From Anthonomus grandis grandis (taxonomy: Eukaryota; Arthropoda; Insecta; Coleoptera; Curculionidae): 64,000 bases of DNA. The stretch is taken from NCBI RefSeq assembly GCF_022605725.1, contig NC_065550.1, forward strand, positions 26,044,262 through 26,108,261. The letters run 5' to 3'. A program made the translations under genes and the position numbers. Below the pieces are notes generated by a model. It saw only the letters and a list, made by a program, of their open reading frames with translations, was not told the DNA's origin and ran no database searches. This document shows, one piece after another, positions 1 through 11,120 of this stretch; position 1 is the first letter of the stretch, and each line of letters starts with the position of its first letter.

Positions 1-870
1 CCCGAATGGGGTCTCTAATGTACTGATTTAAATTAAACGACTAAAGTAAAGTGAATAATCTTGATCTAGAATTACTCTGTTGTGCCATATAAATGAATAT
101 TCAAATCTACTGTAAAAATAACGTGATCATAAAAGAGTATTGACAAATTCAAAAGGGATTCTAGGATAGTTATCCATAAATAAACTTTTATCGGAGGAGG
201 ATCGGCAGTAGATGGAATCTTAACAATATTTATAGTATCGAGTTCTGTTTTCTGAAATCTTTAATCTATTTGAGTCATGTTGAAGTGTCAAACACCTTTC
301 TGATAACCAACAGATGAAAGATTTTATTTAAAAATATTAGTAACTAGTTCATCAAACCCAGTATTTAGGGATCTAACTTTAAGATGCGCTATGCACAGAT
401 AATCTTTTGTTAATGTTCCTGACCTTTAGCTTTTATTGGTCATAGTAAAAACAATGAAGTAAATAATAATTGGCATAATGAGAACAGAGAAAAATAAGTG
501 ATGGAAAAAACGATTAAAACATCAAAAATAACGAAAAATTCAATTTAAATTTTAATAACGAAATGTGTTGAATGAAATGTGTTGAATGTGTTGAATGAAA
601 AAAAAAAACAAAAAAAATTATCTTTGAATTTATTTATGTGCTGATATAGAATTATTGTTGAAATAGTCCTAAGCAATTTTAAAAATTAAAAAAAAAATAA
701 TATTGAATAGCAACAAAAATTTAAGAGAAAGAAACAAAAATTAAAACATTAAAATCAAAATATTTATAAATTTATCTAAAAAAGGCAGACTAACCCAACT
801 CAACCCAAACCAATTAGAAAAAATAAAAATATAAGTCAACTGATAGGAAGCTATTATTCCATTTTTTAGA
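1..870. other. AT-rich stretch without a recognisable gene
   Basis: No coding frame or known repeat is evident. The only local structure is a short direct reiteration of gtgttgaatg near 563-597, followed by A-rich runs. Confidence 0.6.
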
Positions 871-934
871 TCTATTTGGTTAAAATTCGAAAAAAAATTA
901 GAATGTCAATAAATAAGAAGAACCTTTTGCAACA

Positions 935-1260
935 TGCAACGAATTTCCTAAAGCGGTGTCTTTATTCTCTTACTTGTGTCCCTTCAGTTGTATCCCTTCA
1001 GTTGTATCGGCGGACGCATTGGTCGGCCGTTCCTTTAATTGGTAGTAATAAACAAGTCGATTTATTGCAAATGCGGCTAACCAAAATTCATGGATGCCGC
1101 CTCTGTAAATGGTCATTTATACGGAAATTGTCCGGCCAAGTGGAGAAATACGATCGAACGAAGCTTCTACACTCCATACCGGATTTATCTCTTTGGTTTT
1201 TAGACGTTTTTGACAGTTCCGTGGAGTTATCGCGTAACACGTCATAAAGTCTAGGATCTA
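935..1260. other. GC-richer non-coding island 1
   Basis: This segment is much richer in G, C and CpG than its surroundings (for example cggacgcattggtcggccg near 1009). Open frames on both strands are short, overlap one another and match no family I know. A 15-bp unit, cccttcagttgtatc, is doubled near 979-1008. It could be a conserved regulatory element or an unrecognised exon; the sequence does not decide. Confidence 0.3.
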
Positions 1261-2860
1261 ATTTAGCAATGGGACAATCCTGCTTACCAAATTTGACATT
1301 GACAGATGACAATAAGTTAGAAATTTTTTAGGTGTTTATTAAAAATAAGAAAAAGGTAATTTTTTACTACTTTTGGACAATAATTTGTTGGTTTTTGAAA
1401 TCAATGTAAAGACTCTATTAATCTTCATGTCTAGGACGAGAATGAAAAAAACAACGATTTTTTAAAGATCACAGATTTTTTTACTTAAAATCAATGTTGC
1501 GATTATTTATCTTAATTTGTTTAATGAATCCAGATTAATGAGCTGGTTCAAAATCACTGCTGATGTAAACTCTAAAGATGATCATGTAAAGGATAATTAG
1601 CTTTTTTTAGATTATTGGTGTACTAACCTTAAAATTAATGTTGATCTTAGATATGAGTTAATCAACATGTTTTGGTCTTATGATTTGTTAAAATTACCCT
1701 TTAAAGAAGATGCATATATAAGCATTTAATTAATATATATATATTTGTAGTATATCTATGATATAAAAAATAAATAAACTATATATACTCACTGGTGAGC
1801 TAAATAATAATGTATGCATTATATACAATAAAATTAATAAAAAAACATTTTTTAACTGATTTCAAGTCAATAAATGTTTTGTTGTCACGATATAACCTCT
1901 ACGAGTTGACATTAGAAAAAAAAATATGGTTATAAGTAATGCTAAAAATTAAGAAAAAAAAAATTTTTCCAGGTTACATATTAACGGTTCATTGTAAATA
2001 ATTTCTCAGATAAGGATGCAAATATTTTTTTAAGGAGTTTCCAATCTTACATTATTTTTTTACCTTGTTGGTAATTGAAGCGTTAGCAATCATGGCTAAG
2101 ATAAATTATGGTATCGCATTTATAAAGGAGTAAAAAATATGCATTTATTTATTAGAGAAATTAATTATTTCATTTATTAAGATTCTCGATATAAATTTCT
2201 TACGCAAAATAATATGTTTTTATTGATTACTGGTCAATGAAATTTAATGAGCTGATAAAAAGAAGTCAATAAAAATTTAAAATCACTGCTAAGATTTTAA
2301 ATTTTTTAGAATTTTGCACGCATATGTTACCTTGCTTAACCTTCTATTAACAGTCATTAAAAAATAGGATTGCCATTTTAAAAATTTATTGATAACGTTA
2401 TATCTGACACTTTAAGAAACACTGTATAAAAAATATTTTCATTAAAATTAAGGCAATTTAAAATACTAATCGAGCATAAACCCGAAAAAAAAAGAACAAC
2501 TTTGATTTAGTGAATTTATGCTAAGTTAGAGAATCGCACTGTTTATTATTACATATAATAGAAATTATATATTTTACGAGTAAAGTTAACACTAATGTTT
2601 TTTTAGGCACTAAAACCCATTCTACCATTAAGCTATTTCCAAAATAGAACTCTAGATTTCCCAAATGGGAATTACATTACATCGATTTTATTGCACATTT
2701 TTTAGTAATCAAAACAATTTCCCAAAAATATTCACAGCCCTGACTCGTTTTGTACTAAAACAATATCTAATTTCAGCGTGTACAGTGCTTCACAGAGACT
2801 ATTTTTGGGCAACCGATATCCATTAATAATAATGAAAACAATGTTAAAGAGCGAGTTTAG
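1261..2860. other. AT-rich stretch, nothing recognised
   Basis: Long A/T runs and a short TA-dinucleotide run near 1731-1750. I see no gene, transposon end or tandem repeat. Confidence 0.6.
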
Positions 2861-2869
2861 AATGTTGTG

Positions 2870-3065
2870 CAAGTATACTCAATAAGCGAAATGTTGTACA
2901 CGATCCGTTATTTTTCCAGAAATCGATACGGATACCTACGTAAACGAACGAACGCTGGATATATGAACGCGAGCGGACGTTCCATTCTGCCAACCCGTGG
3001 CCGAAAGTCTGATAAGCGAATGGCCTTTTTGTCCAAGGGATAATACTGTCATTTGCCATGGAAAA
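2870..3065. other. GC-richer non-coding island 2
   Basis: A roughly 200-bp patch with CpG-containing sequence (acgaacgctggatatatgaa near 2947, then cgagcggacgttcc). A 71-codon minus-strand frame covers it, but it has no recognisable domain and the flanks show no convincing splice context. Status is open: regulatory DNA or chance. Confidence 0.3.
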
Positions 3066-4195
3066 ATGGAATGTATATTTGTGTGTATGAACTGTTTTTG
3101 TAGGATTTAGCCTGTAAATACATTACGGCATGTTAATTTTGTAGTACGAGGGCCTCTATTTTGAACGGATTTTATAGGAAATATTTTCGATTATATTATA
3201 AAAAATTTTTGTTGTTCAAATTTATATTTACAGCAAGAATTTGTCCTTCTAAAGCAAGGATATGAATAAGAATATAAATAAGAATGAATCGCCTCCACAA
3301 CAACCTTATTAATTAGGGTTTAAAGGTTTCTTTCTATTATTCTAATTCGTTGACGTTAGAATGCTGTTGATTTGATATATATTTATTAGTGAGTAAATAT
3401 TATGCCTAAAGATATTTAAAAATAGTAGTACGTATAAGTAATACTAACTGAAAGAAGCTGGCATAAAAAGAAATTTCTGCAATGATTTTTCAACCTCAAT
3501 ACACTATTTGAGCATTGTTGTGTGACCTTTTTCAATGTTTTTAACCAGTGATTTCAAAGTGACGTCAGAATAATAAATGAATACCTCTCAATTTCACACA
3601 TATTCAAAAAACTTATATTTTTAACATTTATTTATTCATTTATTAATCTTTTATTAAATTAGAAATAATAAAATTATTTAAAAAAAAAAATTAAAATTAT
3701 GAGTCGTTTTTAAAGTATATTTTATATTAGTATCAGTAAATTAATAATTACTTGTAAAACAACTAATAAATCAGTAGAATTGGCAATTCTCCCTTACTTT
3801 TCTAATTAGTATTTCATTCTTAGGCAATTAAAAATATTATCAAAAATGTTTTCTGAATTTTGACAATTTTTATTCAATATTTTTTAATAATAATTAATGA
3901 ATAATATATTTATATAGCAACGGTATTAAAAAAAACCTTACGATAGTACATATACATTTTAAATAATTTACAAGAATTACTTTTTAAAGAAAAGCTATAT
4001 GTAAAGAACAAGTTGTATCATGACTCCTTTTACTTCGGCACAAACCACGAGCCGCCACTGGACTAAAATACTGTTAAATAAATTCTTATTACCTTTATTT
4101 TATAATATATTAAAATGGAAATATCAATATCCAGAATCTTAATAAAATGTAAATTTTTACACACGCTTTCCTATCGTACTTTTTTCTGGTACCTA
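3066..4195. other. AT-rich stretch containing one copy of a dispersed repeat (3990-4175)
   Basis: No gene is seen. The segment from about 3990 to 4175 closely resembles 7480-7670: both carry tgactccttttac, then atatcaatatcca, then acacacgct with similar spacing. This marks an old dispersed repeat of unknown class. Confidence 0.5.
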
Positions 4196-4199
4196 AGTT

Positions 4200-5420
4200 G
4201 AGGACTATTGTTTATTGATAGCTGTTTGGAAAAGCTGGACTGTACATTTCATAAACCATTGCCTTAAATTCTTTAACCATGATATTCTGTTTTTCTCTAA
4301 ACTACGGTTACCTATATAATAAGATACAAGATCCCATATTTATCCAGGTTTCTTATGATATAAGCAAAATATTCTAATTTGCGTCTATTGATAGTTTTAA
4401 TTTCTTCTAAATCTTTTGTCATGCAATTCAGTCGGTACATCCACATCTTATCATTCTAGACGTTGCTTCATGCTTCCCTGCCATACAAGAGAACTGAAAA
4501 GCATTCGCAACTTTAGCGTCAAGTCATTATTGGTTCTCCATAAAGGGGGCTCGAGGTTTCACCATTCTCATTTTGATTTGATCTCCACATTTTTGTGCCA
4601 CTGATTATTGATCTTGCTACTGAGATACATTAACTTATGAACTCACTCCAGCTTTGTGCCATTGACCGTGATACTATCATGCTCAATGTTTTGGTTTAGT
4701 GACTTTTTTATTATTAGTGACAATAAGTGTATCATTGGGGTATATGGTATTTTTTACGTTGACTCCGTTAATATCAATTCCATCAGTAGGACCATTGAAT
4801 ATTTTCACTGAATAGAGATTGAAAATCAAGGGTGACAAAATGCATCCCTGTCGCATTCCATGCTTGATGCTAATTTCGTGATAGTTGATGTTTCACTAAT
4901 ACTGCAGCTATCTGGTGCCAGTACAAATCGGCAATTAAACGAATATTTTTGCAATCTATCCTTGTTGTTTTGAATATTTGTAGCATCTTGTTAGGGCGTA
5001 TTTTATCAAAAGCCTCTTCGAAATTAATTGAGCAAAGAAACACACTATGGTTGACATCACGACACATGTGTGGATCAGCACTTAAACCGAACAGAACTGA
5101 CTATTTCCGATTCTTTCCTCGAGCGATACCCTGCCCTGTATCACTCTCAAAAATATCTTTAGGATGTGATTCATTAGACTAATTGTTATATGTTCTTTAC
5201 ATTCGATTGCTCTATTCTTTTTCGGAATCATGACAAATGTTGATTTCACCTAACCGATTATCAAGTTTTGTAAGGGCTGTTATTCCTTTACCACCTAACA
5301 GATTCAAAATTTTAGTGCTCACTTAATCAGGTTCAGTTGCTTTCAGGAAAACATGGATTTGATTTCAAGTGCCAGATGATTGTGCATTTTTTGCATTGCA
5401 TAGGATAAAGCTTTTAACTA
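4200..5420 (-). pseudogene. Decayed RTE-like non-LTR retrotransposon, reverse transcriptase to C terminus
   Basis: Read on the minus strand, successive frames spell a LINE polyprotein. From about 5340 down there is a pre-RT segment (LLGGKGITALTKL). Near 5060-4900 comes the catalytic block CSINFEEAFDKI and LIADLYWHQIAAV. Near 4850-4740 come RQGCILSPLIFNLYS and then a mutated active site reading YPND where YADD is expected. Near 4270 there is a C-terminal ISWLKNLRQWF motif. In intact relatives this protein copies the element's RNA at a nicked target. Frames change several times, stops are common and the endonuclease part is missing, so it is dead. The RQGC.LSP and WLKNL pattern suggests the RTE-like group; clade is not certain. 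Confidence 0.75.
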
Positions 5421-5589
5421 AATCTATCCATGGGGTTGAAAGATGAAGATCATTGTCCTCATAGTGGGTAGTTGTGAGATGGCCTTTCTGGAATTAATTC
5501 CTGATATATGTTTGCGTATTAAATAAACGGATTCAAATTTCAATAAAGAAGAAAGAGTTATTATTTTAAATTTTTTGAAGAATTCTTGA

Positions 5590-6570
5590 CAGGGAGTTCT
5601 TTAATTAGGTCCCAGTGAATAACGAATAGCTCTCTCTTGTGGTTTAAAAATGCGCTGAAATTGGGTTGCATAACGCGTACTCCAGAATCGCAGGGCGTAT
5701 AAAAAATGCAATTTAAAAAGAGCGTGACATACTGATCTAGACGTTGCTAAGTCTAACTCCCTGGAAAACGACCTAAGTGCCAAGCATGCAGAGTTTAATT
5801 TTTTTGGATAGGGTATCGATACGTAATTTCGATTTTAAAAGCTTGTCTACAATAAGTCCCAAACCTAAACCCATAGCACTGCACTTTATTAATTAAAATA
5901 TGATTTACACAGTTGAAAGCCTTAGAAAAATCACAGAAAAACTAATGATGTTAAGTGACTGTTGTCTGAAAAGGAGCATACTCTACTAATAAGGAAAATC
6001 ATAGCATCGTTGGAGCATTTGTTACTTACTAGAATCCAAACTGATGGGAAGTCAGTATTTTATATTTAAACAGAAAAGAAGCCTTTTTTAGCCAATTGTT
6101 CAATAATCCTGGATAATTTCCTGGATTGTTCGTTAGCATCTCCTTTATGTAGCGGAATAATAATTTCCGTTTTCAGGCAGCTTGAAAAAGCTTCATTTTA
6201 AAATGACTTATTGATTAAATTCGGAAGATAGGATTGATCCAGACGAAGAAGAACTTCTTGAAGTGTGATAATGAGCGCATTTTCTTTGTAGATAACTGCG
6301 TCATTTGTTTTTTTGGATTTTATAGAAAATTTAGTTAGTACCGCTTCATGATAAGATAAACCAGAATTAAAAATGTTACAGTCAGCGAATTTTGGATAAA
6401 AAGATGATAGAAGAAGATATAGTTTATAGTAGTAGAATTGGTTATAGTTATTCCAGTAAGTGACTTCATACGTATAAATATACCGAAGGAAACAAAAATA
6501 TACTAAAGAGATTCTTGAGTGAATATTGAGATCGCTATGTGATATTAATTTACTTTTTAAAAGCACAGAT
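5590..6570 (-). pseudogene. Decayed CR1/Jockey-like LINE fragment (endonuclease end, partial RT, C terminus)
   Basis: Minus-strand frames give, in order: near 6350 an endonuclease-end motif reading SYHEAVLTKF, where SDHEAV is usual; near 6190 SCLKTEIIIPLHKGDANE (RT entry); near 6035 ILTSHQFGF; near 5930 FCDFSKAFNCVNH with the first catalytic Asp; then, after an internal deletion, a C-terminal segment near 5780-5620 (SRSVCHALFKLHF, FKPQERAIRY). The block holding GVPQG and YADD is gone. It lies immediately upstream of the RTE-like remnant on the same strand but is a different element. Several frameshifts and stops make it non-functional. Confidence 0.75.
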
Positions 6571-7845
6571 TCCAGAAAGATCAGTAATTATTAATATAAT
6601 TCATGTATTGTATCAGCATTAGGTGTGAAGAATGAAGAAAATATAAAGTTCATAATAATTATGGCAGATAATGGAAAATTCAAATATTTTTTTAGATAAT
6701 AGATTAATAAATGTAATTATCGCTGAGAAGTCGTTGTCAGTAAACAGTATCATAGTACCTCCATGAGATTAAACGCTTCTTTTAAATCTAGTTTTTATAG
6801 TCTAATCTTGAACAAATACAGGCTTATTAACACTCTTTTATTAGCTCAGGTTGTCTCTATGTATGTATGGAATGGAATTTTTGAGCTTAATTTTCACTGA
6901 TTTCTTAAAGTCGGATCAACTTGAAACTTTGCACACGTACAAAGGACCGATGATAATGCAATAATTTGGTAATAGTTTCCCATTATCCTTATTAGGACTG
7001 CCAGGATTAATATTTCTTTTTTATTTACATTGACACACAAGTTTGGTTAACGTTCAAAAACAATTGTGATCAATGACATTTAAATGGGTCTGCTTATAGT
7101 TGCAGGGACTAGCAGAATTTTGCTTAATTATACGGTAAATTCATTGTATTTTCTATTTATCAAATTAGTATACTTTTTCACTTAACATTCATTTTAATTT
7201 AATAATAAGAGTATAAAAAATTTGAATATGACGCCGCCCCTGAAAGTATCTAGGTAATATGAGATGCTTTCAACTGGATAATAAATAATAGTTTAAAAAA
7301 ACCTAAAGAATACGCTTTTATTGCTAACTGAACTAAAAAGTAAAAAATAATTTTTAATTACAAAGAGTTTAGTTTATAGTTTAGAAATTATATTGCATTG
7401 TACATTTTTTTGCAGTACTTTGCCACCACATAGTTGGTTCTTTTAAAAGCTTTAAATTATTTTTATTTAGCATCCCTTTTAAATACGAAATAATTAAGTT
7501 CCTTCGGATGACTCCTTTTACCTCCCGGTTAATCAAATAATAATCCGCAACTAGACGAAAATTAATCTTCATTAATTAATTACGATTATATTTATCCTAT
7601 ATAAAAATGGGAATATCAATATCCAATAAAATGTAACTTTTTATCCAGCTGTTACACACGCTATCCTAAAACCGCACAACAGGTGTTAAAGTAAAAACAT
7701 AAAAAAATCCGGGCTTTTTTAAAAATTTTTTTCGCAACAATGACACCCATTAATACATTTTTAGCGTTTTCGATTGCCCCCGTTCATTGAGAGTGCGAGT
7801 AAAAATTTTGTTTTTTTTTTTTTTATTAATTACGTACCAAAAATA
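6571..7845. other. AT-rich stretch with the second copy of a dispersed repeat (7480-7670)
   Basis: No gene is recognised. The 7480-7670 segment pairs with 3990-4175 as a direct repeat. The 6880-7010 segment (cttgaaactttgcacacgta) is mixed-composition sequence of unknown origin. Confidence 0.45.
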
Positions 7846-7849
7846 TTAT

Positions 7850-8130
7850 AATGGTTTATCGGGGCCATCGATTTTGTCCGGTGGCCGCGGTCTCCGGACC
7901 GGTCGAGTGCACGTCACGGCACTTTTATTTATTTATTCCGCATTCATACTTTTGTAATGCGTTTTTTAAACATTATAAATTATGTACACGGGGTTACTTT
8001 TTATTTTATTGTAGACCGGCACGTACTGAAAATGTTCAATATAAAATATATATATAACTGATAATTTTATTTTGTTACGCCGATTAATTGATTGTTTTTA
8101 TTTAGCGGCCGGGCGTGTTATTAAATTGTT
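7850..8130. other. GC-richer non-coding island 3
   Basis: Two CpG-rich cores, near 7859-7920 (gtccggtggccgcggtctcc) and near 8105 (gcggccgggcgtg), sit in A/T flanks. No frame resembles a known protein. A (GTTT)n run of about four units follows near 8177. Candidate regulatory DNA, unproven. Confidence 0.3.
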
Positions 8131-8377
8131 TTTGGGTTATGCCGGTTAAATTTTTATTTTTGGTGGTCGATTCCGTTTGTTTGTTTGTTTGTTTTAATTT
8201 AGCGTAAATATATTTTATGGGCCGATGATTTAATTGATAAAAATATATGAATGAGTTTATTTTATATATAAATTTTATTAATATTACCACTACTAAAGGG
8301 TTGAACCCAGCTGTTTTTTTCAAAATAAATAAAATATCAGCTGTTTAGTTTACCGAATGAACAGTATTTGAATTTTA

Positions 8378-9500
8378 TATCCAGTTTTTAAGAAAAGTTA
8401 TCGGCCAATTGTGATACTCTCTATCCCTGCCAAAGCAATTGAACTAATTTTATCAAAAAAAATATATAGTAAACTAATAATGGTATATTCACTTTTTAGC
8501 ATGGTATTCGTAAGTCCACTTTGCATAATTTAATGACTGCTTACCAAGAGATCTCTGATGCTTTAAATGTTTGAGAAGAAATAGATTTTATATACACTGT
8601 TTTTGACAAAGCTGGGTCTGGAATATTATTAGATAAATTATAATATTAATTTGGATTCCTTGACAATTTAGTAAATGATATCTTTGTGAGAGGGTACATT
8701 CGGTGAATATTAGAGATTATAAATCTCAGCCATTTATTTATCTGGTGTACCACAGGGTTCCAATTTCGACCCACTTTTATTTTTACTATTTATTGTTAGT
8801 ATTATAAAAGTTTTAAAGAATTCAACAGGTTTATTGCTTGCCAATGATTTAAAAATTTATTTAAAAAAAAATAAAAGCACTGCTAACTGTTTGTATTTAC
8901 AAAAGTGTGAATAGCGTTATCTATTTGTCGCTCTAAAATAAAATATACTTTAATACAGGTAAATATATAATCTTTTCATATCATAAAAATTAAATAATGT
9001 ATTCCCTAAGTGCGTTAATAAAGTTTTTGACGAGTATTTTTTGATCAAAAATTAACATCTAAACCTCATTACAAATACATCGTCTCAAATGTGTTGAGAC
9101 GAGTGAGTTCATAGTAATAAATCTAATAATCCAGCATATTTCAGGCATCTGTAATATGCCTGCATTAGAACTTTATTAGAATATGCTTGCATAATTTAGA
9201 ATCCATACTATGAATATTACAAATATGATTTAAAAATGGCGCGTTAATTTATCTTTAATTGAGTTATGTATTATTTACAATATGAAGTCACTTGAAAGAC
9301 GTAGATATAATTTCGCCGTAGTGTGTCTTTTGAAACTACTTAATGGCCTTTTGATTTTTATATAAGCTTATTCTTAATATGCCAGTATACCATACTATAA
9401 ATATTTTTAGTTTTTGCTTCCCATATGTAGACAGTAATAATAGACATGCAAATTTTTAGTGTGTGAAATGTCTAACAAAATATAGGATCAAAAAGCTGTG
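8378..9500 (+). pseudogene. Decayed Jockey/CR1-like LINE, RT and C-terminal region
   Basis: Plus-strand frames give YRPIVILSIPAKAIE near 8400, then RKSTLHNLMTAYQEISDAL near 8510, YLSGVPQGSNFDPLLF near 8740, and a degraded active site LLLANDLKIYL near 8835 where YADD would stand. Farther on come LLEYACII followed by NPYYEYYKYD near 9180-9230 and LERRRYNFAVVCLLKLLNG near 9290, typical of the C-terminal third of these proteins. Stops and frameshifts run throughout. The endonuclease is absent, so this is a 5'-truncated or eroded copy. It points opposite to the two LINE remnants at 4.2-6.6 kb. Confidence 0.75.
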
Positions 9501-10090
9501 AACTTAAAAGTGTGATTGTACTTTCTAATCAATTAAGTTACTAGTGTAATAAAATCTGTAAAGTACAAAAAATAAATTAATTAATTTATGATTTTTGCAT
9601 TATACAGTTTCATACCATAACTGGAAAATAATACTGGAATATTTTTTATTCATATTTTATTTTCTAATCCTTGATCGCAGAGTTAGAGATCGCAAAAATC
9701 TCAAAATTAAAAAAAAAAATTCTGGAGTATTTCTTTCGAAGTACTAATGAGGATTAAGTCGTGATAAATGTGAAGGAATATTTTACTATGTGTTTTTCCG
9801 ACTTTTTTTTGAAAAAATAGAATATTATATCTATGACATTTTCAGTATATTAAAAAATTTGAAACACATTTGACAGCCTGTTGTACTACGAAAATATCTC
9901 AACTTGCTTATTTTCATTCAAATACCCTATACAGTATACATTGTTAAATTTTATGTGAAAGACAAAGTTTACATTGGTACATCATGTTATATACAAAGAT
10001 ATCGTCTAAACTAAACGAGATAAAGGTAAGTTTTATAGAAAAGTTAAGTTGATTGATTGTCAAAAATCTAACTAAATAATTTTTTTTTAT
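9501..10090. other. AT-rich stretch, nothing recognised
   Basis: Possibly the eroded 3' end of the preceding LINE followed by unique sequence. No gene, hairpin or tandem repeat is seen. Confidence 0.4.
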
Positions 10091-10092
10091 AA

Positions 10093-10407
10093 ATACAGAG
10101 CGAGTCACGAAAAAGTTATTATAAAATATGTATTATTTTCAAATGGAACGCTATGTATATTATTTAAAATACACTTGGTATTTCATTTAAAAATTTTAAG
10201 ATATTGCCTTTTTAATTTTGGTAAATTCGAACGTTTTTAACAAATACTTTGCAAGATAATGGTCACTGTTTGTCTTTAACAGGTTTCTTAGTCTAAATAA
10301 ATTGCGTAAGTCTAGGTTGTATTCGTACTTATATTTAACGTTTATTTGAGGATATTATTTTACGTATATTTGAGGATAGCGTTTTTGTGAACCACCCTAT
10401 ATATATA
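10093..10407. mobile_element. Putative MITE with degenerate terminal inverted repeats
   Basis: The left end reads atacagagcgagtcacgaaa. The right end, reverse-complemented, reads atatagggtggttcacaaaa. They match at about two thirds of positions, and similar tacagggtg-type ends recur elsewhere in the window. The roughly 315-bp interior has no coding potential. A short non-autonomous DNA transposon is the simplest reading. Superfamily and target duplication are not resolved. Confidence 0.4.
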
Positions 10408-10703
10408 AAATATTTTTAGTTTCGAGCTTATTGGCAACCCTACTTATAAATAAAATAAATATAATAACATAATAGCACTTAAATAAATTTAAGTAGTTTT
10501 CGAATTACAAATTACACATACATATGTTGACCATATTAACTGTTAATAAGTTAAATAATAGTGAAAAAGAATCATCTTAAACTATAGAATTAGAAATATA
10601 ATACAGAAAATTTGTGAACATAAAATAATTTTCTTTAAGTCTTATTTAATTAAAGAAATTTTTAAAGAAAAAAAACTCATGGGTTATTATTAATTATTAT
10701 TAG

Positions 10704-10814
<111 letters not shown>

Positions 10815-11000
10815 TGAGTTGTTTTGAGACTCAGTCAGAGTGAGACTCAGATAAAATATCTTACAACAAATTCTAAGGTATCCTAAATTAAGATGGGGCT
10901 TTAAAAAAGTTTCTGCTATGCTTTTAAAACTATAAAGATTTTACAAATAATTAAAATTAACTTAGTAAAAAAAACCAGAAGCTTTTAAAATTTTCCTTTA

Positions 11001-11120
11001 TGCTAACACTTTGTCTTATATTAGACCTTCTTCAGGATGCTACAACAATTATAAAATTTTTCAAATACTTTACAATTCTTGTAGCCGCCTATAGAAGGCC
11101 TAATATAGGCTAAAAATATT
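11001..11120. ncRNA. Inverted pair of degenerate hammerhead-like motifs (hairpin)
   Basis: The minus strand over 11048-11001 reads ttgtagcatcctgaagaagg, then a stem of ggtct/agac, then aaagtgtt. The plus strand over 11076-11120 reads ttgtagccgcctatagaagg, then a stem of gcct/aggc, then aaaa. The two arms therefore form one large imperfect hairpin. Each arm resembles a CTGANGA-stem-GAAA hammerhead core, a layout known from Penelope-like retroelement ends. Key core bases are lost in both copies, so activity is unlikely. Confidence 0.35.

Noticed and set aside
876..1312. Overlapping frames of 123 codons (plus) and 74 codons (minus)
   Set aside because: They overlap on opposite strands, show no domain, and their length follows from the GC-richer island, where stops are rarer. 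Kept only as an island.
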